In this document: piece by piece, positions 32,801-45,049 of the stretch
How the letters are laid out: each line of letters opens with the position of its first letter
Position numbering within the stretch: the stretch's first letter is position 1
Assembly (NCBI RefSeq): GCF_047948215.1
Contig: NC_134456.1
Span: 13,541,730 to 13,605,729, forward strand
Origin: Lycorma delicatula
Lineage: Eukaryota > Arthropoda > Insecta > Hemiptera > Fulgoridae
DNA: 64,000 nt
Direction: 5' to 3'
Made by a program: the position numbers and the translations under genes
Notes under the pieces: generated by a model
The model's input: only the letters and a program-made list of their open reading frames with translations
The model's database searches: none
Told to the model about the DNA's origin: nothing

Positions 32801-35760
32801 GTACACAACATTTTGCCGTTTAGCCATAACATAATATATCTTCTTGTCTCTTGATTATTCACATTTTAACAGATTGGTTTTGAAAAATAGATATTTAAGA
32901 TTAAATATTTAAGATTAAATCTTGGCAAAAATTATCATTACTGTAATGATTGACTAGTTACTAATTGTGGTATTATTATAAATATTTGTTAGTATTAATA
33001 AAAAGTAATTGGTATACACTATAATTGATAAATTTGTTCATAAAAGATTATTTTAAAAAATAATAACCATGTATTAGAATAACTAAAGTGAACAAACAAT
33101 CCCATTCAACTAAATGTAATTTCCAATATGAGATATCATTCTTGAAATATTTTTTTCTATTGATGTTAACATAAGTATATGATAGTTATAATAATTATTG
33201 TCTGTTTTTATTGAAATGTGTTACAAATTTTAAGTCTTATCAACATTCCACAGGTTGTCATTTATTTTGCATTTTCCATCTTCCACATAAAACCAGGAAG
33301 TCTTTCATGTTGAATCTAACTCAAAAGTATAACAATTTAAGGCCACTTTCTTATCTATGTAAGACATGGAATATGGTGAGATGTTCACTTCCACTCTCAT
33401 TCCAAACCAGTTGTAGGTTACTTGATTCTTGAAAGTGATTTTTTTCATTTCAAGATGGATTTGAGTCAGGTTAAGTTCTGAAATGCATCTTCTGGTTATG
33501 CCGCCTGATATTCATGGATATTTTTTTCGTTGAGTTTGTTAATCAAAGGAATCATCAATAAAGAATTTCTAAGAAATAAAATACTTTTGAAAAAAAGTCT
33601 TATATTATACAATCGGTAATCATTTAGTGGAAAAAGTGTGACGTGCTACAGATTATTACATTTTAGTTGATGAAGGGTGCTAAGTTATATTGATTAGACT
33701 AAATAATGTTGAAATTTTCAACTTTATATTATAATAATGAAAACAGATATATTTTGTAGCAAAGAAACAGCTTTTTGAGTTTGTATTTATTTGTTACATA
33801 ATGAATAACAGATAACTCTTTATTTATTTTACTGATCATGTTTGATAAGATATTTAGTTATGAAATTAAAGAAAATATCCAAATAGTTAGGATTTTAACA
33901 ATATTTTGAAAACTCTTAATGACTGACAAATAAACTGGCTGGTAAATCTCATTAGTATGCATTCATTATCAAAGCTAAAATGTGTTGATCAGTACACAGT
34001 ATTTATACTATAAAGCCGAATACTCATCAGTATTCATACGCTTGTATACAGGATAGATAATTGTACATGAGGTGAATATTTAGTGTTGTTTGTGAACTGT
34101 TTGCTAGCCCCTCTGTAAAAAGTTTGTAAAAAAGTATGTGTGTGTTCTTTTCTAGCCATGATGAAAAGCACGTACAGTTGCAACCTGGTGTGGTTGTAGA
34201 CAGAGATGTAATAGCTTATCGCTATAATTCTTACAATGTAAAGAAGAATTAATTTAAATAAGATCCATAAATTTCCTGTTTACGGAGTACGTAGCGGTCA
34301 TTGACACTAGAAAAGTACAAAGTTGTTGCTCTTCTTCAAAACTGAATGCACTGCCATTTACTATTCTTGTCAGTAGCCGCTGGTCATAGGTCACTGGCCA
34401 TTGCAGACCCGTGGCATGTATTCCTTGAAGAAATTATTAGTAATGTGAAAAGGGAATAATAAACCCAATTAGAAACTGTTACATTAGATGGGAGTGGTTT
34501 ATTATTTTTTTCTATGACCTAAACCAAAATTATTTACAAAGGTGATTTACAGTATAACTGATGTAATTTGCCTTAGGGAGTAACATCCTGAAAATGGGTG
34601 TACATTTTTGATGATAGATTGCCAAAAACTGAAACCATATTTTATAAATCATCTCTGCAGATCTCACCACATTCAAAGAATTTTTGGTGCAGTTTGATGG
34701 CAGGCTGTTTAAATTTATTACTGATTAATAGCAGTTTATGTCACTTAGAATATTTTTGCCATCCTGAAACATAACTGGTCTGAATAATCTCTTTTTTTGC
34801 AATCTTTCATTTTGGCTTCAACTTAAGGAAACTGAATTGCCAGATAATAGATCTAAACCACTAAAATCACCATTTACGCACTAATCTCGCATCAGAGTGG
34901 GCTTGGCTTTGCGTGCTACAAACTGATGTTTGCTAAAAAATTGCCCTCAGAATTTTTTGTTTGTGTATTAATGTATTTCTATTCAAATGGAATAGTAAAC
35001 CTTAGTCATCATTGAATGTAGTTAATAATCATGGATTTTTTTTATGTTGTAAAATTCAAAAATGACTAGAAAAATCAGACATAAGAGATAACAATCGACT
35101 TAATCTTTTTTTCACTATAAAACATCTATTTATTACAATGGGAAATATTGTTTACTCCATGTCCTGTTTTAACTATTGGATATATTTAATTATGCAGTCT
35201 TTATTCTAATTTCCAAAATGATAAAATTATTATGTATTTTTTTATTATAAAAAATATTTGGCAAAGTATTGTACGATTTTCACGGCTAATTATAATAAAA
35301 TTATATATATACTAGTATATATAGTGGTAGTATAAATATAGCGATGGGGAATAAATTTTAAGAACAATTTAAAAAAAAATATTTATACGTAGTTAAAAAC
35401 TTAATAAATTTGGTTTTCTCTTCAGTTAAGGCAAAAATACGAAAAAATAAAATTTCCAAAACCTTTTATGCATTTTAGGTACGTGATGTATAATTTAAAT
35501 CTTTTTTTATACATTTCTAGATACTTTTATGTATGGAATATAAACTTTCAAAAAATGTTGAAAAATATTCAAACAGATTGGAGATAGAGCAAAAGAACAA
35601 AAAATATATTTCATTTTTAAGAGGTTCGGGTTGATTTTTTGAAAAAAATTTAAGATTATTTTCATATGCATTGCAGATAGTAAAAATTACCTTTAATAAA
35701 ATTTCTCTAAAATGCCTTTGTAGAAAATCGAAATTGTTTTTTCGCGATATTCTCCCACTC
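32801..35760. other. AT-rich DNA, nothing firmly recognised
   Basis: No supported gene. At 34157-34252 an acceptor-like 'ttcttttctag' is followed by a 31-codon open stretch ending in TAA, which could be a last exon, but there is no partner exon. Confidence 0.45.
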
Positions 35761-35779
35761 GCTGAACGAATTAAAAAAA

Positions 35780-36026
35780 ATTAATGAACTCAATGAATAT
35801 ATAGAAATATCTGAGCCAAATTTGAAGAAAATCGATTCATCGAAAATTAATGAACTCAATGAATATATAGAAATATCTGAGCCAAATTTGAAGAAAATCG
35901 ATTCATCGAAAATTAATGAATATATAGAAATATCTGAGCCAAATTTGAAGAAAATCGATTCATCGAAAATCAATGAACTCAATGAATATATAGAAATATC
36001 TGAGCCAAATTTGAAGGAAATCGATT
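35780..36026. repeat. Four tandem 66-bp units, all multiples of three
   Basis: The units are 35780-35845 (66), 35846-35911 (66), 35912-35968 (57, lacking nine bases 'gaactcaat') and 35969-36026 (final, diverging at its end). On the + strand they give a 22-residue repeat (KINELNEYIEISEPNLKKIDSS). On the minus strand they are also open (FKFGSDISIYSLSSLIFDESI). The frame is open to the left of the array as well. The repeats abut the 3' end of the R1-like LINE (-). Confidence 0.9.
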
Positions 36027-36033
36027 TGGTCAA

Positions 36034-38490
36034 TCCCGAAATACCAATGAGATGCCAATTTCCTATTTACAGGCTGCAAATCTCCCAACTCGCTTATTCT
36101 CTGCTGTTGCAGCAATACAAAGTCTTATCAGCATACGTCCGGCCAGCACTTCCGCCGCCGCTAACGATACCGTACTATACGGTGATATAGTTAACAAGCA
36201 GCACCTCCTGTGAAGGGACTCCAGTTTCCCTCTATATTTACGGTGTCGCTGCTCTTGACCACAACTCGGCTCCATACAAGAGTGAGGAATAAAACCAACT
36301 CCGACCAGTAACCTCCTTCTCTGTTGCTGAGGTCCACCTCTATTTGGCAGAAGGCCCAAAACGGATACTTTTAAGCTCCAGACTTCAAGATACTTAATAG
36401 CAGATCTCGTAGCAATCTTCTTATCCTATAGCGTAAGTGTCAAAATAGGCCTTCTTTTAGTAGCGGTGATTGCCACCGCCTCAGCTTTCTCCCGTGCTAG
36501 CTCCTGCATGGCATCACCCATCCATGCCCTAAGAGCCAAATAAGTGTCATGTACCTTAGTGACAACCTCCCTCCGTATGAGGGTATTAATCACCTTGCCA
36601 GGCTATCGGCATATCCATAAAGAGCGACTCCCAGGAGAAGGGAAACCCGGAACACGCCATCATATGCCAGGTTCCAGAGGTTCGGTTCAAGGACCGACCC
36701 TTATGGCACTCCGATATCAAGACCACGTTCGACCAGTCCATTCTGGATCTGGCACACTATCTTACGTCCTGCAACGTACGACCGGACTATCCTACACAGA
36801 TACTCCGGGACACCATGAGTCTCCAAGGAGCGCATAATGATAGTGGGAGCAATTTTATTAAAACCAGCGTCACTAGAACACACATCCTGCCACTACCAGT
36901 TTTAATAATCCTCTCCGCCGTGTTGCACGCTCCAGCCACGGCGTCCAAGGCGGACCTTCTCCTGCGAAAGCCAAATTGGCCCGCAGAGAGCCCGCCCGGC
37001 TCTTTTACCACCCCTGAAACTCGCTGGTGGATCATTTGCTACAAAACCTTGGCTAACGAACTGATCGTTGCAAGCGTCCGGTATGAGGAGGGAAGTGCCA
37101 GGTCCCTCCCCGGCTTGGGGATCAGTACCAGTCGCTGATTCTTCCATCCTGTTGCAAAAACGCCTTCAGAAAGGCACGTATTAAAAACTTCCCAAAATAT
37201 ATCCTGGTCTACCCGAGCCGCCACTTTAACTAATAAATTTTGCAGCCAGTCCGGACCCGGTGCCTTGTTCACCGGCATTCTGGTAATCGCCGCAGTAAGC
37301 TCATCAGCAACGAAGGGGGGAGGAGGTTCCATTTCTTCCATAAAATCAGCTTCTAATTCTTCTTCGTGAGGGAAAAGCTCGTCTATTGTACACCGTACTT
37401 GTATATGTCTCGTTACAGACACTTTGGGTCTCAGTGTCCTCCATCAAGCACCCTGCACGGTCTCCCCGCGGATATTAGTCTACCACTGATATCGACTTTC
37501 CATGCCTTAGCCTTTGACTCACGAATAAGTCCTTCCTTTCTTTTTCCTGTTTAGCCTCCGGGAATTACCGTTCAGGTATTACTTGAGAGGACGAATGAGG
37601 ATAATACGTATGAGTGTAAATGAAGTGTAGTCTTGTACAGTCTCAGTTCGACTATTTCTGAGATGTGTGGTTAATTGAAACCCAACGACCAAAGACCATC
37701 GGTATCCACGATCTAGTATTCAAATCCGTATAAAAGTTACTGCATTTACTAAGACTTGAACACTAGAACTCTCGACTTCCAAATCAACTGATTTGGGAAG
37801 ACGCGTTCACCGCTAGACCAACCCGGTTTGTCTCACGAATAAGTCCTGCTAGCTCTTTCTTGCAGTCGATGTATTGCGTTGCATATATGGCTCAAAGGGA
37901 GTGCAAGTACACCCTGGTCATTCGCCTCCTCGCCCTGTGACATTCCTGCGTTTTCTTGGCGATGTCCTGTGTCCACCAGTAAGTGGGTGGGTGTCTACTA
38001 CACTTCCGCAGCAAACCTGCACAAGTCTCTTCTAAACATCCGTTAGTTGAGTAGCCTTTTCCTGAGACGTGTTAGCCCCACGCGCACCACTGAGACTAAG
38101 GGCCTCCGCCAAAGCCTCCTGGTCTAGATCCCTACACTCCAACCCTGGAACACTGGCAGCGCATCTCCATCAAGGCCGTTGCAAGATATTGTCATCAATA
38201 CAGGCTGGTGATCACTGACTATGAATTCTTCAGAAACCCTCCAGTCAGAAATCTGCGCGGCCAACCCCGGCGTAGCGAAAGTGAGATCCACTATGGAGCA
38301 GTATTGCCCCTCCTGAAGGTGTAGGCCTTACCGTGATTGAGGTAAACCATATCATGTGCCGTAACAATGTCTATCAGAATTCTGCCACGCATGTCTGTCT
38401 TTGACGACCCGTAGGCCGTCGACCACGCATTATAATCACCAGCAAAAAGTGTTGGCCGATGAATATGTACATCCCCGGAAATATTAGGCA
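36034..38490 (-). pseudogene. R1-like LINE, endonuclease to RT C-terminus, interrupted
   Basis: Read on the minus strand from 38490: an apurinic-type endonuclease with the AGDYNAW motif (38497-38291), then WRVSEEFIVSDHQPV, the SDH catalytic motif, in another frame near 38240. A linker follows, then the SINE insertion 37533-37831. The reverse transcriptase N-terminal part (37422-37039) reads NKAPGPDWL and LVLIPKPGRD. Next come QFGFRRRRSALDAV (about 36980), VPEYLCRIVRSYVAGRK (about 36800), and finally SLAAAEVLAGR and an RFAACK segment near 36070. Motif order and wording match the R1 clade. Several frameshifts and stops inactivate it and the FADD-type core is degraded. It is much richer in G+C than its surroundings. 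The 5' end is cut by the hAT relic at about 38490. Confidence 0.85.
37533..37831 (-). mobile_element. SINE family A inserted in the R1-like LINE
   Basis: A full family A copy in minus orientation (tail 'cctgtttagcctccgg' at the left, head 'gctagaccaacccgg' at the right). It is flanked by the 15-bp duplication 'ctcacgaataagtcc' at 37518-37532 and 37832-37846. The insertion postdates the LINE. Confidence 0.95.
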
Positions 38491-38953
38491 GTATCAAAAG
38501 TCATCAAGGTCATCAAAATTCATCAAAAGTCTGCCAATAAAGCATTACAACTACAATTCACATCTCACATCTGTAGATTTAGATACGTTTTGGCTTGCTC
38601 GTCGAAATGAATATGGAGATTCAGTCTCAGAAGCATTGAAAATATTAATCCCTTTGGTGTTGTTGCGCTAAAAACTAAATATAGAAATCGGCTTTTATCA
38701 CTTAAAACAATTTGCGTTTGCGCGTTTTTAACATAGGTCCACGTACGGAAAGACTTTTAAATGAAAAACAATCTCAACCATCTTATTAATTTATTTTCTT
38801 TAAATGTGTACATATAAAGCTAAGTAAAATGTTTATAATAAATGACTTTTTTTCATAAGATGATTTCATTATTGTTTGCGTGTAAAGTTGTAGGCTAATT
38901 CCATATCACCCCCCCCTTTCATATCACCGTGACCTCCAGGTTGAGAAACGCTG
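38490..38953 (+). pseudogene. hAT (ZBED5/Charlie-like) transposase C-terminus plus 3' end
   Basis: On the + strand HLTSVDLDTFWLARRNEY and EALKILIPL lead, after a short deletion and frame change, to ALKTKYRNRL. After more breaks PRTERLLNEKQSQPS follows. This is the hAT dimerisation C-terminal region, missing the usual Cys-Glu-Thr-Gly-Phe-Ser segment between the two halves. About 150 bp later the sequence 'ggttgagaaacgctg' (38939-38953) is a hAT 3' terminal inverted repeat (CAGCGTTTCTCAACC when reversed). The adjoining 8 bp 'gtctagaa' would be the target duplication, but the 5' partner is not seen. The 5' part of the element is lost at the LINE junction. Confidence 0.75.
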
Positions 38954-41035
38954 GTCTAGAAGAACTTGAACCGTAAAACGTAATGATTCGCAAAAAACCG
39001 ATACACCCTTTTGACATGATCACCACACTTTCCCGTGTAACCGGTAAAGTAAAACTAATATAGAAGCGTTAAAATTCATTAGTAGAATGATCATAATTTA
39101 CTGGAAATGTAATAATACTTTTTAATGGTAAATCTGTATCTAAAATTAATGTTTTTGTGTGCGGTATCAAATTTTAATTATATATAATAATTTTAACATA
39201 TGCTGTATTGTAATAAAATATTTATTTATTACGTTATACACCTTCCTACATTGTATATTTTCTTCATCCGTGATCTGATTGTGGAGGGGAGAATACAAGT
39301 TTTCTTTCAGCCACAACCTTTTTTCTCCTTTATCTTTTTCTGATCTTTTTTGGGTCTCAAATTTTTGTTTGGAAAAATAAAATTTTGTGACCTGGTGAAT
39401 ATTATATATACTAGATCTGTGCTAATTCTGGTACACGATGAAACACGAAGATCTATGGATTAACATAGGTTTATTTTCCTTTATTACGTATTTATTTTTA
39501 TTAGCTGCTAATGACAATTGAAAGTTTATATTTTTTAATTTTATTTTTTTAAATTAACAGAACTAATTTAACACCCATTAACCCGACAAATTATTTTATA
39601 TATAGACTATATATTGCCCGTGAAATAGAGTAGAGGTTTAAACATTGTATCTACCTTAATGTGTTGTTTCTAATCAAAATGCTTATGATTCACTGAGTTG
39701 CTTTTAATTATCTATCTACTGTATCTTATTACCGTGAAGTATGTATCTCATGTGAAGTAAAAGCATTCCAATTTTGTGTCTGTTGCGATTGGTACATACC
39801 AGAGCTACTCACGGACACCTGATGTCAGAGGATAGCGTATGCGCGTCGATGCGACTACCGCTTGACTGTGCACTACGGCCTTGTGGACTGCGTATACTAT
39901 GCGCTCTTACGTCGCAAATTTAAATTTACGACGCGACCTAGGAAATGACAAGAATGTACGAGACCGGGTATTGTTTTTTTTTCTAAAAAGAATTAATATA
40001 CTTAATAAATTCTAACTCGTCAACATTTTGATATTTCGTGTATTATCCTAATTGTTATGTTTCTTTTATTACTATTTGTTACTAATATTTAATTATCCGA
40101 GAAAGAGTCTCTTGTTATTATTTTGACCCGGTCGATGATAACGAGACAGCGTTTTTCGCTCCCGAAAAAAATAATCAAATTTGCTGTCCCTAAAAGTAAT
40201 GATTTTTGGCTATATAAACAGTTCCTGTGGTGGATGTTGTACGTGAACATCTTTTTTTCTATAGGCTTGACATGCAAATATGCTAAACCATTTACGGATC
40301 GGTAAAGAAAACAATTGGAAACCACTTCGCTTTTAATTTTTCTTTGAAATTGGAGGTCATACAAACATAGATTTTTTATACCCTTCCTTTTTTGAAAACT
40401 TTACTTCTTTTTCAGCTATGTTATTAAATGTTATTAATTTTTTTTTTCTTATATTATTTATTTAATGAAAACTATTATATCATTGATTGAAAGTGTATTT
40501 AATTGTAAGGTGGTTTGTAACTTCTTTTCCGTTATTAGCTGTAATTTAATTGATAATACAATTGAGTATCGGTAAAAACAATATTGTTTTTTGTTGGAGG
40601 CAGTATGACTGATGTTAATGATCGCAATACGTATCTTCTTTTGAATTTTCAAATAACTTTATTTTCGTAATGTAAGTGATATTGTAGTTACATAATCTGC
40701 CATCTTTATTATTTATTAATATTTAATTCCAGTAAGCTAATATAATGATGGTTTCTGATAAAAGATTACTAATATTTTTTGTAATCTTTGTGGTAAAATT
40801 ATATTAATCAAATTATTGAGTGTAATGATGACGTTTTCTTTTCCTTTTAAGTCTTTATTTATTATGGGTTGTTATTAACGAGATTTTTGAAGTGAAATTA
40901 ATGTAACGCTATGGGGAAAATTGTGTTGCTTTATATACCATCTCCTAATGTCTTTTTTTGGCTGTGATCAAAGTAAAATATCTATGGTGAAAGAACCTGC
41001 TCGTGTTGGTGAAGTCCTAAAAGTGTACAAAGTAA
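38954..41035. other. AT-rich DNA, nothing recognised
   Basis: A CpG-containing patch at 39.78-39.95 kb ('gcgtatgcgcgtcgatgcgac') has no open frame. The 91-codon frame at 40364-40089 (-) has no recognisable feature and is probably chance. Confidence 0.5.
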
Positions 41036-43250
41036 TGGAATTTTCCGAAGAACAGACATTCCTTCGATTCAGCCACAAAGTGTCAGATGTGTAATGTGAA
41101 ATTCACCCCTGAGGTCCGACCGGTGAGAGACCACTGTCACATCACAGGAAACTACCGCGCAGCACTATGTTCCATATGCAACCTGAAAAGGGTTAGTCGG
41201 ACCTTCATCCCCGTTTTCATACATAACAGTTCAAACTATGATTCCCATTTCATCGTCAGAGAACTAGGCTATGACGAAAAACAAATCACTGTGATCCCGA
41301 ACTCTACCGAAAAATACATCTCCTTTTCGAAGAGAATCAACGACCGTATTTCCGTTCGCTTCATCGATACCTACCGATTCATGGCCTCCAGCCTAGATAA
41401 CCTTGTAAAAATGATATCTACCGATAAATTCAACCATACCAAAAGGTTTTTCAACGAATCGGATATGCCCCTTGTGACCAGAAAAGGAGTCTACCCATAC
41501 GAGTACACCACCTCTTGGGAAACCCTAGAAGAGACCTCTCTTCCTCTGATACAGGAATTCTACAGCAGTCTCACGGGATGGGGTATATCCGAAGATGACT
41601 ATGAACATGCGATAAAAGTGTGGGACCATTTCAAAATAAACACTCTAGGTCAATATAGCGATCTTTACCTTAAATGCGACGTGCTGTTCCTGTCGGACGT
41701 TTTCGAAAATTTCAGATCCCTATTCCTTAGGGAGTATAGTCTAGACTGTGCGCATTACTTCACCCTACCTGGTTTCTCGTTCGATGCGATGTTGTTCAAA
41801 ACGAATATCCAACTTGAACTGATCACAGACTACGACATCTACATGTTCTTTGAAAAAGGTATCCGCGGTGGTATTTCGGTTTGTGTTAAAAAACATGGGG
41901 AAGCAAATAACCCCTACATCCCAGATGGATATAATCCTCATCAACCGCTCAAATACCTCATGTACCTTGACGCCAACAACTTATACGGCTGGGCCTTGAG
42001 CCAATGTCTTCCGTACAAGGATATACGGTGGGTAACGACTGAAGAAAAAGATTCTGTGATGTCAAATTTCATGGCCATACCGGACGATGGTCCAATCGGA
42101 TATATACTTGAAGTAGATGTCGAATATCCCTCACACCTCCACAATGCGCACAGTGACTTTCCCTTTTTGCCTACGAACGAAATCCCTCCGATCTCTAATT
42201 ACCCCAAACTCATCCCATCGTTACGGAACAAGTCCAAATATATCTGTCACTTCTCCACCCTAAAACAGGCGATTAGAAACGGACTTCGGGTTACCAAAGT
42301 TCACAAAATGTTGCAGTTCGCACAGTCCGTGTGGTTGAAGGGTTACATCGAACTAAACACGCTGAATCGCCAAGCAGCTCGAAACGAATTCGAAAAAGAC
42401 CTCTTTAAATTGATGAACAATGCAGTTTTCGGAAAATGTATGGAGAACGTCAGAAAGAGGGTCAACATTGAATTGGTTTCCTCTGAAAAAAGGCTGATGA
42501 AGCTCATCAGTAAACCTACCTTTCAGGATAGGATCATATATAATGAAACCTTATGCACCGTGCAGTGCGCTAAGGAAAAGATATATTTCGTCAAACCTAT
42601 ATACGTGGGCCTGTCCGTGCTCGAGTTGAGCAAGACTTTTATGTATGACTTTCACTACGATGTCATGAAAAAAAAGTACGGATCGAAAATCTCTCTACTG
42701 TACATGGATACGGACAGTTTTTTCTACGAAGTGTAAACGCACGACTTTTACCAAGACCTACAAGAATGTACGTTCGCGGATTACTTCGACACGTCCGACT
42801 ACTCGGTAGCTCATCCCTGTCACTCCCTGAACAATAAGAAAGTGATAGGGAAATTCAAGGATGAGTGCAGCAGAATACCGATCCGAGAGTTCATCGGCTT
42901 GAGAGCAAAACTATATACGTTCAAAACTGGTCCTGGAAAAATTATCTAAAAAGCTAAAGGAATCAAAAAGAATGTAGTTAAAAACGAAATTGAATTTGAA
43001 GATTATAAAAAGTGTCTGCTGGACAGTAGTACCGTTGTGTACAGGACCATGAAGATGTTTAGATCTAAAAAAACACATAATCGAAACGATCTAACAGAAC
43101 AAATTGGCTCTCAGTAATTTTGACGATAAACGTGTCGCTATAGACAGAATAAATACTCTGCCGTGGAGTCATGTCAGTATCCCTTTGGAATTGAATCAAG
43201 TATTTAACGGTAGGAACGAGGCGACCACATCGGAGGATGTGATGGGATAA
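41036..43250 (+). pseudogene. Second family B DNA polymerase relic, 5'-truncated
   Basis: The frame opens at about 41036 and reads through 41087-42736. Motifs in order (residues from the ATG at 41087): HNH/endonuclease VII-like CQMC...RDHCHITG...CSICN just before and up to residue 32; Exo II FIHNSSNYDSH 44-54; Exo III YLKCD 194-198; Pol A DANNLYG 295-301; Pol B KLMNNAVFGK 441-450; Pol C YMDTDS 539-544. A premature TAA at 42734-42736 and another at about 42946 interrupt the same frame, and a frameshift near 43110 precedes the conserved C-terminal NFDDKR block. The frame ends at a TAA at 43248-43250. The zinc-finger and Exo I part is missing, so the 5' third was lost or lies in unrecognised exons. 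It is of the same family as 680-4417 but clearly diverged. G+C is higher than in its flanks, and no partner genes adjoin it. Confidence 0.88.
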
Positions 43251-43259
43251 CTCGTGGCT

Positions 43260-43545
43260 AACATGGTATACATATTAAAACATTGTCTGGAAGTGAGGGG
43301 GGAAGGCCAGCTTCTGGAGGTTGGCGGCGGGGGTCCAACAGGATCGCCGTCGCTAGATGCCCCCAGGGGACGCTGGAAACCCTCACGGAAGGGAGCAACA
43401 CATCAAGAGCCCGCCGGCACGCGCGGAGATGATGCTATATCATAGTGTTTTTCCATACCGTTTGGAGAGGTTTTTAGTAGGACCCTGTGTCGGCAGGAAA
43501 CCCCACACCCCACACCCCTACTGGGCGTAGTTGCAGATTTAAAAA
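43260..43545 (+). mobile_element. GC-rich tail resembling an R1-type LINE 3' end
   Basis: Starting just after the polymerase stop, about 180 bp of GC-rich sequence stays open (63 codons ending GDDAIS). It is followed by 'ggagaggtttttagtaggaccctgtgtcggc' and 'ccccacaccccacacccc'. An open tail, then 'tttttagtaggaccc' and a C-rich 3' UTR, recalls R1-clade LINE 3' ends. The assignment is by style only. It could also be part of the polymerase-bearing insert. Confidence 0.35.
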
Positions 43546-43825
43546 ATATGTATATAAAAGCAAAAGATATTAAAAAATATATATAAATGGAAAACAGATA
43601 TGTTAACGTTACGTTATTCATATTAAAACAAAAAACACACAAAAAAAGAAAAAATACAAAAAAGATTTTAAAAAATTCGAGTGTTTTATAGTAGGCCTCT
43701 CGGGGAGAGATTTCACTCATGTAAAAAAAAATCTCAACGCGCCGCTGTTGCTACCTCCAGGGTGGTGTGGAAACGCAACCATCGTTTTTTACTTATTTGT
43801 ATAAAAACAAGAAGTGAGAATGAAC
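43546..43825. other. A-rich DNA, nothing recognised
   Basis: Polypurine-rich on the + strand; the minus-strand Phe/Tyr-rich frame here is compositional. Confidence 0.5.
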
Positions 43826-43885
43826 CCGGGATCTCCGGATGAAAGGCTGAGAATTGCGCTTAACTCCCCAATTCTCCTCTACTTA
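43826..43885 (-). mobile_element. SINE family B head remnant
   Basis: The minus strand reads 'agcctttcatccggagatcccgggttcat', the same B-box region as in the 46842-47014 copy. Only the tRNA-like part remains. Confidence 0.45.
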
Positions 43886-45049
43886 CATATTAGAAAATTT
43901 ACTCGCTTTCAAAATTTTAAACTGTTAAAACTTTTGTTTTAATACTTAAATAGGTTGAGTAATTAAACATAAAATAACCTTGATAATCTGAAAAAATAAA
44001 GGAAGATAAAAAAGTTTAGTGGTAGTATTTTTATAATTGTAATGGTGTCTTTTTAAGAAATCGTAAATATGCTTTCTTAATTTTCTATCCTAAAAATGTT
44101 TTGCCGTATAAACATGTTCTTTTTTGACGTTCGATTTGTGTGATATTATTCACTATTGAATTTAAATCACACACTTTGAATTGTATTTTTTGTCACATTA
44201 AGATTCAAATAATGAAACAAAAAAAAGTGTTAAAATAAATTGTAGTGAAACAAATTTTGAACATCCACTTTACTCAACGTAGTTAGATTTTTCATCTAAA
44301 AATTAAATAAAAACAATTTTATTTCGTTTCGAAGTATAGTTGGTATTATTTCATAAATTGTGACCGATATTAAAAGGAATTTATTACGATTGAAACAATG
44401 AAATATTAAAAAAGAATAAAATAATGATTTGTCTCTGAACGGGTGGGATCTTCAGTTCTGTATTTGGGTTACATTTTTTTTCATTTATCCATAAAATCAA
44501 TTTTTATGTTTTCAGATAATACTTTTCGGTGATGTACTTTATTCCCTCTGAAAGATAAAATTAAAGTCGGTTCAATGATGACTTGTGTAATCTTGTATAC
44601 ACTCAGTATTTTTAGCAGTCTTATTTTTTTTCTTCCTTACTAAACGGTATTTTTTATTTTTAAGGTTTTAAAAACTATACATTTGTGAATGAGAACTACT
44701 TAACTGAATTTGTTTCTGTATATAATTCATTTGGATTACCACCAGTAATTATTCAGGATTACCTGTATATAATTCATTTGTCATGACTTATTAAAATATT
44801 AGATACGTATAGTTGTTTAATATCAGTGCCAAATGGGAAATTATATTTTATAAAATAAAAAAAAAATTCTTTTGCTGGTGCATAATAATAGAAGATATTA
44901 TCCACATAAGAATCTGTACAGATAAAATTTCCCTGGCAGGATCAGGTAACTGATAAAACTTGGATTAGAGCTCTCGCAACACGCGATTTAAAAAAAGAGA
45001 GAGAAATAGAATCTGTTAATTCTTGCATCTAAAAAAAAAACTGAAACAC
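43886..45049. other. AT-rich DNA, nothing recognised
   Basis: No gene or repeat match supported. A repeated 'tatataattcatttg' occurs at 44719 and 44764. Confidence 0.5.

Noticed and set aside
34157..34252. A last exon with a 31-codon open stretch
   Set aside because: An acceptor-like start and a stop are present, but no upstream coding exon can be connected, so it is not called.
36544..37138. Plus-strand frames across the R1-like LINE
   Set aside because: Antisense shadows; motif-bearing reading is on the minus strand.
40089..40364. 91-codon open frame (-)
   Set aside because: No motif, no homology recalled, no codon texture; an overlapping + frame of equal quality exists.
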